Below, one piece after another: positions 53,581 to 63,990 of a stretch of 64,000 nt of DNA. A program made the position numbers and the translations under genes. Origin of the DNA: Zingiber officinale (taxonomy: Eukaryota; Streptophyta; Magnoliopsida; Zingiberales; Zingiberaceae); assembly GCF_018446385.1 (NCBI RefSeq), contig NC_055987.1, forward strand, positions 8,703,705-8,767,704, written 5' to 3'. The stretch's first letter is position 1. Each line of letters begins with the position of its first letter. The notes beneath the pieces are model-generated. The model saw nothing but the letters and a program-made list of their open reading frames with translations, had not been told where the DNA came from and ran no database searches.

Positions 53581-53885
53581 ATGATATATTTTTTATATGA
53601 TATATTTGTTACTATAATTATACCACCGTGATAATTATAATTATAGTAAAAAATATAATAAGTTTAAAAATATTATTTTTTTACCTTCAATTGTAGGTGG
53701 ATCTGATTACCGTACGATATTTAAAATATGATATGTAATTATGATATATTTTTTATATGACATACTTTTTACTATAATTATAACTATGCACAGTGATAAT
53801 TATAATTATAGTAAAAAGTATAATAATTTTAAAAATATTATTTTTTTTTTACTTTAGGTGGATTTGATTACCGATATGATATCAA
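53581..53885. repeat. AT-rich tandem duplication with internal palindromes
   Basis: Two units, 53581-53740 and 53741-53885, start ATGATATATTTTTTATATGA. Each contains a palindrome TTACTATAATTAT...ATAATTATAGTAA around a short GTG/CAC-containing loop, then TTTAAAAATATTATTTTTTT and GGTGGAT(C/T)TGATTACCG. It lies just upstream of the HSP70 promoter. Confidence 0.85.
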
Positions 53886-54312
53886 AAATCCTGATTAATT
53901 AAAATCAAGATAATTACTTTCTTTTTATCATTAGAATCAGAGATAATTGATGAGCTGCAGGACGTAAATTCTAATAAAAAAATATAAGAGGGTTGAAAGC
54001 TAATAAAATTTATAGAAACAAAAAAATTTTTAAAACAAATAAATATATGTATATTATAGCTCAATAATTGATAAATTCATTTAAAATATAAAAATTTTAA
54101 ATAATCAAATAAACTTTAATTGAAAGCTATATAACACCTGAATGAATCAAGTTGAAGTCAAATTTAAATTAAATTCAAATTCTTAAGAAAAAAAATAGTC
54201 TAGCCAAATTTAAATAATTATTTTAACGACTTAATTTATTTTAAATGACTTTATTAACTTGAACATTTAAAGGTTTGACTTAACTTAATTTGAGTTATTT
54301 AAGGCCATAAGG
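53886..54312. other. AT-rich intergenic, nothing recognised
   Basis: No gene or clear repeat edge is seen before the hAT-type MITE. Confidence 0.4.
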
Positions 54313-54320
54313 ACTGTGAG

Positions 54321-54896
54321 TAGGATTGTAAATGAATCAAGTGTTTGTGAATAACTTTGGTATTCATCTTGGTAAAATTATCTATGTTCATTCAATATAC
54401 ACAAGATTAATTAAACAAATAGTTTGAACAGCTCGTTAAACTAAACAAACAAGCTTGAATACATATGTGTTCAGCTCATTAACATTCATGAACAATGTTA
54501 ATGAACCATATTCATTAATAAAATTTTTTTCAATATGTTAAATAAATAATAAAATAAATAAATAAGTTTGAATTATTAATCTCAATAACCAATCAAACAA
54601 CTAAAAGTCTCAAATAATCAAACAACTTTGAATTAAGAGTTCAATAACATCTAAACGAACTAAGCTCGAACCAAGCTCAAGCTAAGCTTGAATTGAGAGC
54701 TCGATAATATCTAAACGAACCAAGTTCAAGCCAAGCTTCAAACAAGCTAGCTCAAACTCATAAAAAATAAACCAAGCAAAGCTTGAACAATATTTCAAAA
54801 GCTTGATTCATTTTAAACTCGACTCAGTTCGGTTACCTTATCAAACAAGCTTGAACATCCCAAAATTCAGCTCGACTTGGCTCATTTACAACCCTA
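54321..54896. mobile_element. hAT-type MITE, 576 bp
   Basis: Terminal inverted repeats TAGGATTGTAAATGAATC (left) and TAGGGTTGTAAATGAGCC (right, reverse complement). Flanking octamers ACTGTGAG (54313-54320) and ACTGAGAG (54897-54904) differ at one base, fitting an 8-bp hAT duplication. The interior has repeated AAGCTTGAA and CTAAACGAAC-AAG phrases and no coding frame. A diverged relative is at 29698-30210. Confidence 0.8.
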
Positions 54897-54904
54897 ACTG
54901 AGAG

Positions 54905-55469
54905 AGGGAAGAGATAAGACGAGTTCCTACAAAGAGTTGGTGTGGACGTGTGGAAGATTATGGAAGGAATTCGAAGATGGGACATCGAAGCTGCATGGCA
55001 TACGTAGGCAATTCAAGTGGATGGCCGATCACCCGGATCGAATGGTCACAATTACTCTGATGTAACAAGGATCCCAATTTCATGAAAACATACTTAGATT
55101 ATACCCCTTTATATAAAAAATAAATAAAAATAAAACTATCAAATTTAACTTTGAATTGAATGCCAATCTATTACATGAAGCTCACGGATCGTGTTGATTG
55201 ACATAAACCCTTATCGTCGTCTTTCTTTCTCCGATGAGGCGCTGCCCCAATCTCTCTCAAAATTGACACATTCCGACTGTTGATCAAACTTTGAGGATCT
55301 AAGATATACATGTTGAAAATATATAAAAAAAGGTGATTCACTCGCCCTTAGCGCTCCCATCAGTCCGTCCCAGGATCATCAAGACAGAGATAAATCACGG
55401 TAATTGAGGACCTAGATGGATGAGAGGGTGAGTTTTTTTCCAGGGTGCAAGAATTTATGTTATTATGTA
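54905..55469. other. Intergenic, nothing recognised
   Basis: Mixed-composition sequence without a supported gene. Confidence 0.4.
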
Positions 55470-57610
55470 TGAAAACTTTAGTCTCATATTGGAAGTTTTG
55501 TGGTAAAGTTGTTGGTTTATATTGTTGCGCATACATGTATGATGTGAACAAATATATGTGGAGAGGCTCTTTCTCACACGTGAATGCATAAGAGGTGTAA
55601 ATCTAAAACTCAAATTGTATTGAACCAATTTAACTCGTGTACAAGTACGACCAGTCTACGTCGAATGTAGGATTGAATAGTCTGAGCATGAGATCAAGTA
55701 TTTTTCTTAAAATAGATTCGTCTCATCTCTTGATGTACTTCGAGGTTGATATAATAGCATATCGTGATCACACCAAGCACTAGTGGATTACAACAAATTA
55801 AGAATGTACCCAATTGATATCACGGGTAATTCTACTAAGCAGGTGTACGACATAGAGGAAGAACAAGTGGATGAAGTTTCTTTGCTTGAGTATCCTACTT
55901 TCACATGATTCGCAGGGTTCAACAAGCAATCGATATTTCATGATCAAAGGTGTAGTACTGCTTGTAGTAGCGGTCCTTATATCTCGTATTAACAATCGAA
56001 AGATGGTCGAAAGAAAAAATCTCTATTTGATGGGGCTTCTTCCTATACCTATGAATTCCATTGGAGCTGGAAATGAGACATTGGGAAGAATCTTTTTGGT
56101 CTTCTAATATCAATAGGTTGATTGTTTCGCTCCTGTATCTTCCAAAAGGGAAAAAGCTTTCTGAGAGTTGTTTCATGGATCCACAAGAAAATACTTGGAT
56201 TCTCCCAATAAATCAAAAGTGTATCATGCCTAAATCTAACCGGAGTTCACGGTGGTGGAGGTGGGGGAAGCTGATCGGAAAAAAAAAGGATTCAATGCCC
56301 AAATAGTCGTCGGCCATCAATGATCGATTATTACTATCTGAGATGTTAAAAAATTACTATTAACAATAGTTAATGCTAATGTTACACTCTTTAGCAGCAA
56401 GCAAAATTGAATTCGAGTGGCAAAACATTGGTTCATTTACTTGGGCAAATTTGAGCCCTGAATTTGTACCTCCTTCACCCATGAGTGAGAGAGATTCTCT
56501 CTCCATATATTTATTTACATCATACATGCATGTGCAATAATATAAACCAACTAATTAGCCATAAAACTCCCAATATGAGACTAAAATTCCATGGAGTCTC
56601 TTCTTTCCATCTAGCTCTTTTCCATGTATTTTCAATGTGAGACTTTGATTGTATTTTTAACAATCCTCCCCTCAAATGAAGGATCACCATTACTCTCATG
56701 GTTTAGATCTCCCCTCAAGTATCTAGTCACTCTTGACCTATTTTGAGTCTCCCTTAAGTATTTGATCATTCTTGACCTGCTTCGGTCCTTTCCACAAGCA
56801 TCTAGTCACTCTTGATCTACTCCGAGCCTCCCCATAAACATCCGATTACTCTTGACTTACTCCAAATCTTCTCAAGCATCCAGTCTAGACCATGACTCTG
56901 ATAGTATTTGTTATATCAAAAGATAAGAGATAGAGAGGGGAAATATTGTTGGAAATATAAACTCCCAATTATTGGAAATTTGAAAGGAAAATAGGTGGAT
57001 GGAAGGGAGAGATTCCATAGGATTTTAGTCTTATATTAGGAGTTTTATGATTAGTTGATTGGTTTATATTGTTGCACATGCATGAATGATATAAACAAAA
57101 GCATGGGGAAAAACTCTCTCTCAAGCATGAGTTCAAATCTAGGGCTCAGATTTACACTGAGCCAAGTTAACTCATGTGTGAGTATGACCTGCAAGTGTCG
57201 AATGTTAGATAAGTTGGGGCAAAATTTGCCCAAGCGAATGAACCAATGTTTTATCACTCAAATTCAATTTTGTTTGCTGCTCAAGAGTGTAACGGAAGCA
57301 TTAACTATTGTTAATGGTGATTTTGTAAACTCTCGAATAGTAATGGTCGACGACTATCATTATGCCTTGAGCATTGAATGACCTTTGCTCGACATTCAAT
57401 GCAGATGAGGGATGACACTCCTATATAAGAAGACCATGGTCTTGAGCAAAATGGAGTGAGACACTCAAGCAAAGAAACTTCATCCATTTCGTTTCTTCAT
57501 TCTTCCTTTCTGTCATGCACCCGCTCAGTAGAATTACCTATGATAACAATCAGGTGCATTCTTAGTTTACTGTAATCCACCAGTGCTTGATGGTGATCAT
57601 TGTCTGCCAC
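55470..57610. mobile_element. Scrambled inverted-repeat element, unassigned
   Basis: 56985-57320 is the reverse-complement relative of 56349-56640: TTGGTTTATATTGTTGCACA, a TTTGCCCAAG-GAATGAACCAATG block, and AACTATTGTTAATG. 57440-57610 is the reverse-complement relative of about 55740-55890 (CTCAAGCAAAGAAACTTCAT, GTAGAATTACC and TGTAATCCAC blocks). 55470-55700 is a further direct copy of 57000-57230. The centre (56650-56930) holds tandem units of about 60 bp on CTAGTCACTCTTGA-CTA-TC. No transposase or reverse transcriptase is visible. It may be a long-TIR or LTR element rearranged head to head. The left arm contains plastid DNA (55898-56296). Confidence 0.5.
55898..56296 (+). pseudogene. ycf2: Nuclear plastid DNA: fragment of ycf2
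   Basis: Translation gives the plastid ycf2 segment: [39 protein letters not shown]. After a one-base insertion near 56090 the next frame continues [27 protein letters not shown] and GKKKDS. Ycf2 is a large plastid AAA-type protein gene of the inverted repeat region. This 0.4-kb internal piece with a frameshift cannot be functional and is a NUPT. The flanking sequence on both sides is nuclear repeat DNA, not plastid. Confidence 0.85.
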
Positions 57611-57684
57611 TATATCCTAGGAAACAAACGATCCATATAATCTCGAAACACATCTAAAGGTGGGGCAAATCTATTTTAAGCAAA

Positions 57685-58043
57685 TTGTTTGAAACCAGAC
57701 TTCTACATCTTCTTTTCCCAACTCAAATTCCACTCAGGATCAGTCAGAGATGTTTCTTTTCCACTCGGGAGCACTCAGCTTCCACTTGGCTTTCACTCAA
57801 CATCCATTCGGGAGCACTTGGCTTCCACTCGACATCCACTCGGGAGCACTCGATTTCCACTCGTCTTTCACTCAGCATCCATTCGAGAGCACTCGGCTTC
57901 CACTCGAGAATACTCGACATCTACTTGGGAGCACTCAGCTTCCAATCGGGAGCACTCTGCATTCACTCTACCTCTCGGTGTACTCGGCAGACTTGGCACT
58001 CCACAGACTCAGACTCGGTCGCACTAACTCATTGACAGTTTGA
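57685..58043 (+). repeat. Minisatellite, CACTCGGGAGCACTCGG-type units
   Basis: Between about 57750 and 57990, 27-bp-like modules (CACTCGGGAGCACTC, GGCTTCCACTCG, CTTTCACTCAGCATCCATTC) recur in higher-order groups of about 80 bp. All three + frames stay open because the units lack stops (57685-58035, 57689-58027, 57750-58043). There is no sign of a real protein. Confidence 0.75.
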
Positions 58044-58058
58044 AATTATCCGCTTAAA

Positions 58059-58440
58059 CTACTCAACAGATAAGATTGAATTTAATTTTGTAAATTTAGA
58101 ATATTTCCCCTCTCTATCTCTGACAAGATTATGCTCGACTACGTTGGATTTTATAGTAGTATCAGAAAATAACCTTTTATATGAACTCTTATTGTCTTCT
58201 TTGATGCGAAGTCTAATAACGAGTTCTTCTACATTCATCTCCTTCTGCTTGTGCTTCAAGTAGTTCTTAAAGTCCTTCCAGCCATGAGACAACATCTCAA
58301 TGATTGTTGTCACTTGGAAGGTTTCACTCAGCATCATACCTTCTGTGTAAATCTCACGTAAAATCACCTGAAACTCCTGGAGTTGGTTGATCATTGTCTT
58401 AGAGTCAACCATCTTATAGTCAAGAAATTAGCCATTCTGT
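58059..58440 (-). pseudogene. Copia gag fragment G2
   Basis: The 117-residue minus-strand frame MVDSKTMINQLQEFQ continues with TTIIEMLSHGWKDFKNYL and KQKEMNVEELVIRLRI. It is a copia Gag (UBN2-like) piece closely related to the one at 62531-63000, but it lies on the far side of the protease remnant. It must therefore come from a second copy or a duplication. Confidence 0.75.
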
Positions 58441-58479
58441 ATAGGAATATTCAACTATGATTGAAGAGTGTTTAGGATA

Positions 58480-58651
58480 ACTCTCTGTTGCAGCATATAT
58501 TTCTAGTGGCACCAGTATCGATCCACCATTTTCGTAAGTTCAAACCTACAGGATACAGTTCAAAGACCACGGTGCCAAGGTCATTCATTTCTTGTCCCTC
58601 ATTCAGGTTGGCCTCCTGTTTATTTTTCAACTTTCTGCACTCTGAAGATTT
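58480..58651 (-). pseudogene. Copia gag C-terminus and protease start (element G)
   Basis: The minus strand reads SECRKLKNKQEANLNEG and then LRKWWIDTGATRNICC, with the D-T-G-A protease site. It continues the gag at 62531-63000 across the inserted TR-GAG element (58652-62525). Confidence 0.7.
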
Positions 58652-59492
58652 TGTTGGTCCCTTTGGAGGCCGGCAAGAGGGGAGGGGTGAATTGCCCTAC
58701 AAAATAAAATTCGAACCTTTCTCGGATTTCAACTATATAATAAACATTTGTAATAAATAAATAAAAGAGACTAAGTAAAGAAAAGCAGACACCAGAGTTT
58801 TACTTGGTTTGCAATCAGGGGATTGCTAATCCAAGGAATGTAAGCGCACTATCTGATTCTCCTCTGGGCGGAGTAGCCTCTTTACAACGTTGACAGCACA
58901 AATGAAAAGAACAGAACTGAAAGCACAGAAGGAATTGATTACAAGTTCGTTATATTGATCTGTGCAAACCAGTGCTATATTTATAGCACTGGTCGGGGCG
59001 CCCCGAAGGGGTTCCGGGCGCCCTGGGGGGATAAAACTTTATCCCCCAACGTTCAGATCAAGTTTGACTCGATCTGGTCAAAAACCTCGTTCCGGGCGCC
59101 CCGGACCCCAAAAGTCAACTCTGGTTGACTTTTTCCGTCGGTCGCCCGCTTCGGTTCAGCTCGTCTCGGTCCGGGTCTTCTGCTCCGGCTCCACTAGCTT
59201 GGGTGATCTCGGCCATCCGAATAGGGCTCACCCGAACTCATGTTCCCTTCTCCTCGGCGATCGACTCCTTCTCTGGGACTTCTGTCTCAGCCCACCGTCT
59301 TCCGCGGACACGCTGTCCCTCGGACGCACCGAGCCCGTCGGCTCTCTCCCCGTGCCGTCCTTCTCGCTAGCCGCGTCTTCCGCTCGACTTCCTGTGTTCC
59401 TAAGCTCCTGCACACTTAGACACAAGGGTTAAACAAACGCAGGACCTAACTTAGCTTGTTTGATCGCATCAAAACACCTTGGGGTTCCAACA
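58652..59492 (-). repeat. 3' LTR of the TR-GAG element
   Basis: 841 bp, TGTTGGTCCC to GGTTCCAACA. Relative to its partner it lacks two of the GGGCGCCCC units (near 59095) and a stretch near 59250-59300. Confidence 0.95.
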
Positions 59493-59506
59493 ATCTCCCC
59501 CTTTTT
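59493..59506 (-). other. Polypurine tract of the TR-GAG element
   Basis: The minus strand reads AAAAAGGGGGAGAT, identical to the tract before the element F 3' LTR. Confidence 0.9.
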
Positions 59507-60275
59507 GATGAGAGCAACCCAAGTTAAGTTAGGGTAACCATATGCAATAAAAACGATTTATATTCAAATAAGTCCAAATATTTTTTCAATTGAAAAATTA
59601 TATAACCTCCCCCTAGACTTAACATACTTCTCCCCCTTTGATCACATAAAAATTGGGATTATAAATAAGTCTAAGGTAAATTCAATTTAAAGACACTCTT
59701 CAGAATTTTAAGTGTAAAAATTTTCCAATTAAAAAAAAATTCTAAGTTATTATTCATAAGAAACAATTCTAAGTCAATTTAAAAAAAAAAATTATAAGGC
59801 AATATTAAAACAAATTCTACGATAACTTTAAAAAAATTCTAAATCAATTTTCATAAAAATTTCTAAGAAAAAAAATTTAAATATTTTCTAACATAAATTG
59901 AATAACTCTTTTAAAGCATTAAGTAATTTAATTTAATGCTTTTTCAGTTAGTCAATTAAACTTTTCATTTCGATACTTGGCTTCCAGGTCGTGGCGAGGC
60001 ACTAGGCCTTCTTGGTTATTAGAGCAACAACCACTTCCTTAGACAAAGCCTCATAAAGAAATTAGTTGTTTAATTTCCTTGCTGAAAATGCTAAGTCTAA
60101 TTTTTAATTTTAAATTAAATAGGTTTTTGGAACCCAATAGAGGTTCCTCCCTACAGAATTAACCAAGTATTTCCTAGGTATATAGATTTTTGATATATTT
60201 CTAATTTGATTTTGATGAAATCTATAATACCAATTTAAACCTCCATAATTTCTAAAAGTAGAAATATTTGAACCA

Positions 60276-61559
60276 TTAGATTTTTTTCAATCTTTCTATT
60301 TCTTTTTTTAGTTTTTCATTCTCAATTTTTAATTTTTCAAAATCCTCTATAAGACATGATTTTGCCAAAATTCTCTTTATTTCTAAAATTTCATTTTCTA
60401 ATTTGGCATTTTTATTTTCTAATTTATACATGGATTTAATCATAGCTTTGATACCAAAGTAAAGTTCATCAGGGGGTAAGAGGCATACCTCACTTACTAT
60501 ATCAGACTTGAAGCCTGAATCTCCCCCTGCTTCGCTACTTCCATCTGAGGTCGCTCTCCCTTCATCGATGCTGGGTTCTGATATACTTTGTCCTTCGTGG
60601 CTTGCCATCAGTGCAATCCCCGCATATTCTTGAGCTTCTGATTCAGATGAAGAAGTGTCGTCCCAAGTTGCTTTTAGGTTGTGTTTCTTGGGTGTCTTCA
60701 TTTTGACCTTCTTGAGTTCTGGGCAGTCTTCCCTTAGGTGTCCCTCCTTCTGACACTGGTAGCACCGTACCTTTTTTCTACCTTTTTGATTCTTGTTATT
60801 CTGCATTTTAAATTTATTAGATCTAAAAAACTTTTTAAAGTTTCTTACCATGTACGCTTCTTGATCGTCTTCGGAGTCTGACTCGGGTTCATTCTTATTG
60901 GTTGCGTTCAGCGCCATAGTCTTGGTTGTGTCCTTTGATATCTCTGCACATCTAGTTTCGTGTAATTCAAGGGTAGAAAACAACTCTTCTAAAGTACTTA
61001 CCTTCAGGTCTTTTGAGATGTAGTAAGCATCGACGATTGATGTCCATTCCAGAGTTCTTGGAAACGCATTGAGCGCGTAGCGTATAGTGTCCCGGTTTGT
61101 TACCGTTTCACCAAGATTTTCGAGACCAGTAACTAGTTCTTTTATCTTTGCATGTAGACCGGCTACTTTCTCACCTTTCTCCAGACGGATGTTCATCAGT
61201 TTATTGCGGAGGATGTCCCTTCTAGCGAGCTTTGCTTCGGACGTGCCTTCGTGGAGTTCCAAGAACTTCTCCCAAAGTTCTTTAGCATATAAGTAGTTTC
61301 CGATGCGGTTAACCTCTTGAGGCGGTAACACGCTCAGCAGGTGATGTTCCGCACGGCTATTTGCTACCGACTCATTCTGCTCCTTCTTTGTCCAATCGCT
61401 CTCTTCTTTTTCTTTTCCATCTTTATCTATTGGAGCTACAAAACCATATTTCATAATAAACCGAATTTCAAAATCTGTTTTTAGGAATACCTCCATACGA
61501 CGCTTCCAGTCTGCGAAGTTCCCCTCGAATTTTGGTGGAACGATGCTCGGTCCGGCCAT
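60276..61559 (-). CDS. Intact Gag of the TR-GAG element
   Basis: 427 residues from the ATG at 61559 (MAGPSIVPPKFEGNF). The frame is open further upstream to the primer site but without an ATG in the listed start. Order of features: an N-terminal block FADWKRRMEVFLKTD, UBN2-like core LLSVLPPQEVNRI, KELWEKFLELHEGTSEAKLA and LGETVTNRDTIRYALNAFP, YYISKDLKVSTLEELFSTL, an acidic stretch, one zinc knuckle CYQCQKEGHLREDC, then KATWDDTSSSESE and EVCLLPPDELYFGIKAM, and a charged C-terminal coiled coil rich in K, E, L and I. Gag would package the element RNA. No internal stop, unlike the B, E and F copies. This is the only uninterrupted gag of the family in the window. Confidence 0.9.
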   Translation of the reverse strand: MAGPSIVPPKFEGNFADWKRRMEVFLKTDFEIRFIMKYGFVAPIDKDGKEKEESDWTKKEQNESVANSRAEHHLLSVLPPQEVNRIGNYLYAKELWEKFLELHEGTSEAKLARRDILRNKLMNIRLEKGEKVAGLHAKIKELVTGLENLGETVTNRDTIRYALNAFPRTLEWTSIVDAYYISKDLKVSTLEELFSTLELHETRCAEISKDTTKTMALNATNKNEPESDSEDDQEAYMVRNFKKFFRSNKFKMQNNKNQKGRKKVRCYQCQKEGHLREDCPELKKVKMKTPKKHNLKATWDDTSSSESEAQEYAGIALMASHEGQSISEPSIDEGRATSDGSSEAGGDSGFKSDIVSEVCLLPPDELYFGIKAMIKSMYKLENKNAKLENEILEIKRILAKSCLIEDFEKLKIENEKLKKEIERLKKI

Positions 61560-61600
61560 CTTGTTGCTTCGATCGACGGTTAGTCCTCCTGAAGCGCCTT

Positions 61601-61612
61601 GCTCTGATACCA
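61601..61612 (-). other. Primer-binding site of the TR-GAG element
   Basis: The minus strand reads TGGTATCAGAGC, a perfect initiator tRNA-Met complement two bases from the LTR. Confidence 0.95.
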
Positions 61613-61614
61613 CT

Positions 61615-62525
61615 TGTTGGTCCCTTTGGAGGCTGGCAAGAGGGGAGGGGTGAATTGCCCTACAAAATAAAATTCGAACCTTTCTCGGATTTCAACTATA
61701 TAATAAACATTTGTAATAAATAAATAAAAGAGACTAAGTAAAGAAAAGCAGACACCAGAGTTTTACTTGGTTTGCAATCAGGGGATTGCTAATCCAAGGA
61801 ATGTAAGCGCACTATCTGATTCTCATCTGGGCGGAGTAGCCTCTTTACAACGTTGACAGCACAAATGAAAAGAACAGAACTGAAAGCACAGAAGGAATTG
61901 ATTACAAGTTCGTTATATTGATCTGTGCAAACCAGTGCTATATTTATAGCACTGGTCGGGGCGCCCCGAAGGGGTTCCGGGCGCCCTGGGGGGATAAAAC
62001 TTTATCCCCCAACGTTCAGATCGAGTTTGACTCGATCTAGTCAAAAACCTCGTTCCGGGCGCCCCGGATAGTTCCGGGCGCCCCAGATGGTTCCGGGCGC
62101 CCCGGACCCCAAAAGTCAACTCTGGTTGACTTTTTCCGTCCGGTCGCTCCGCTTCGGTTCAGCTCGTCTCGGTCCGGGTCTTCTGTTCCGGCTCCACTAG
62201 CTTGGGTGATCTCGGCCATCCGGAATAGGGCTCACCCGAACCCATGTTCCGGCCTTCTCCTCGAGCAGCCTTCCTTCCCGGTTTCTTGTCCCTCGAGCGT
62301 CGCGCACGCTCTTCTCGTCCACCGGTGTACTCTTCCGCGGACACTTCGTCCCTCGGACGCACCGAGCCCGTCGGCTCTCTCCCCGTGCCGTCCTTCTCGC
62401 TAGCCGCGTCTTCCGCTCGACTTCCTGTGTTCCTAAGCTCCTGCACACTTAGACACAAGGGTTAAACAAACGCAGGACCTAACTTAGCTTGTTTGATCAC
62501 ATCAAAACACCTTGGGGTTCTAACA
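61615..62525 (-). repeat. 5' LTR of the TR-GAG element
   Basis: 911 bp, TGTTGGTCCC to GGTTCTAACA. It contains a local triplication of the TTCCGGGCGCCCC unit (about 62053-62106). The short frames here, such as 62159-62458, recur in part in the other LTR and are not genes. Confidence 0.95.
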
Positions 62526-62530
62526 GATTT

Positions 62531-63107
62531 GTGACTGACTAGGTCATAATTGAAGCACTTCACAAAGAATTTCTTTTTTCTTATGCCTTATTTAGGTCCT
62601 ATCTTGGAAGACTTGGGATTCTTCTTTCAAGTTTTGACCGTGTTTGATCACGTTGACTTTCACAGTAGCCTAAGAGAACAATTTTTTGTGGGAACTCTTG
62701 TTGTCTTCCTCAATTTAAAGTTTAACAACGAGTTCTTCCACGTTCATCTCCTTTTGCATATGGTTCAAATAGTTCTTGAAATCCTTCCAACTAGGAGGCA
62801 ACTTATCAATAATAGCAGCCACCTTGAAGATTTCGCTCAGCACCATGTCTTCTAAGTGAATCTCATGCATAGTCACCTGAAGCTCCTGAATTTGGCCTAT
62901 CGCTATCTTGAATTCAGCTGTCTTGTAGTCCAAGAATTAATTCACAATGAATTTCTTGACCCCCACATCCTCCATCTTGTACTTATTGTCTGAGAATTCT
63001 CATAGCTCCTTGGTCATTATCTTTATGTTGTACACAACATACAGCGAGTCGGTAAGACAATTAGGGATATTGTTTTGGCATAAGAACTCAGAATGAATCC
63101 ATGTCTC
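62531..63107 (-). pseudogene. Copia gag, main part (element G)
   Basis: On the minus strand: a TKELWEFS-like block, FLDYK, then the frame 62715-62933 with AIGQIQELQVTMHEI, KVAAIIDKLPPSWKDFKNYL and MQKEMNVEELVVKL. It is a UBN2-like Gag with stops, continued by 58480-58651 after the TR-GAG insertion. It is cut on its upstream side by the LTR at 63108. Confidence 0.75.
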
Positions 63108-63988
63108 TATTAGTACCCCAAGGTAGTTTTGATGTGATCAACCAAGTTAGGTTAAGTCCTATTGTGGTTTAACCTTTGTGTCTAAGTGTGTAAGACTTAG
63201 GAGAATAGGCACAAATAGCGAGACGGACGACATGGAAGAGAGCCGACGGGCTCGGTGCATTCGAGGGACGAGGTGCCGTGGAAGAGTACGCGGGTGGACA
63301 AGAAGGAGGCGTGCGGTGTTTCCGAGGGACGAGAAGCCGAAGCGAAAGGTTGCTCGAGAATGCTGAAAAATAGGTTCGGATAAGCCCTATTCCGGATGAT
63401 CGAAATCACCCAAGTGAGTGGAACTGGAGTGGAAGACTCGGACTCAAGCGAGCGGAACCAGAGCGGAAGACTCAGACCCAAGCGAGCAGAACCGGAGCGG
63501 AAGACCCGGACCAAAAAGTCAATAGAAAGTTGACTTTACTGGTTTGGGCACCCTGATTAGCGATTTTATCCAAACACGATGTGGCGCGTTTCGTTGTGAC
63601 GGGGATAAAAATTTATCCCCCTCCAGGTGCCTGGAACACTTCCAAACGCCCCAACTAGAGCTACAAATACAACCTTGGTCACAAAAGGTCATAACAACAC
63701 TTGCAATTAATTCCTCTTTAGTTTTGTTCTGTAATTGAGTGCTTCAACTGTTGTAAAATGCTTCTTCGCCTGAAGGAGATTGTTTATTGAGCTTCGACTT
63801 TCTTGGATTAGTAATCTCCTGATTTCAAACCAAGTAACTCTTTTGTGTCTTTTCTTTTTCAGCCTCTTATTTTTTTTATGCAAGTGTTAGATAAATAAAG
63901 CTGTAAAGTTCGAAAAAGGGTGGGGGTTTTGTTTATTTTTACTATGCAGGCTATTCATCCCCTCTAGCTAGTTGCCAAGGAACCAACA
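63108..63988 (+). repeat. 5' LTR of another TR-GAG family member
   Basis: Starts TATTAGTACCCCAAGG (TG probably mutated) and ends GGAACCAACA. It has the family blocks TGATGTGATCAACCAAG, ACTTAGGAG, AGAGCCGACGGGCTCGGTG and CCCTATTCCGGATG. Its body continues beyond the window. Confidence 0.85.
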
Positions 63989-63990
63989 AA

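Larger units (their letters stand above)
58652..62525 (-). mobile_element. Complete gag-only LTR retrotransposon (TR-GAG type)
   Basis: LTRs 58652-59492 and 61615-62525, perfect 5-bp duplication GATTT (58647-58651, 62526-62530), primer site, one long gag frame and a polypurine tract; total 3874 bp. The 2.1-kb interior has no room for protease, integrase or polymerase. Such gag-bearing non-autonomous elements (TR-GAG) are known in plants and need enzymes from an autonomous partner. LTR identity looks high apart from two indel regions, so insertion is recent. It splits the gag-protease of copia element G. Confidence 0.9.

Noticed and set aside
55871..56306. ycf2-derived frames as functional genes
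   Set aside because: Internal fragment with a frameshift, no plastid context on either side. Listed as NUPT instead.
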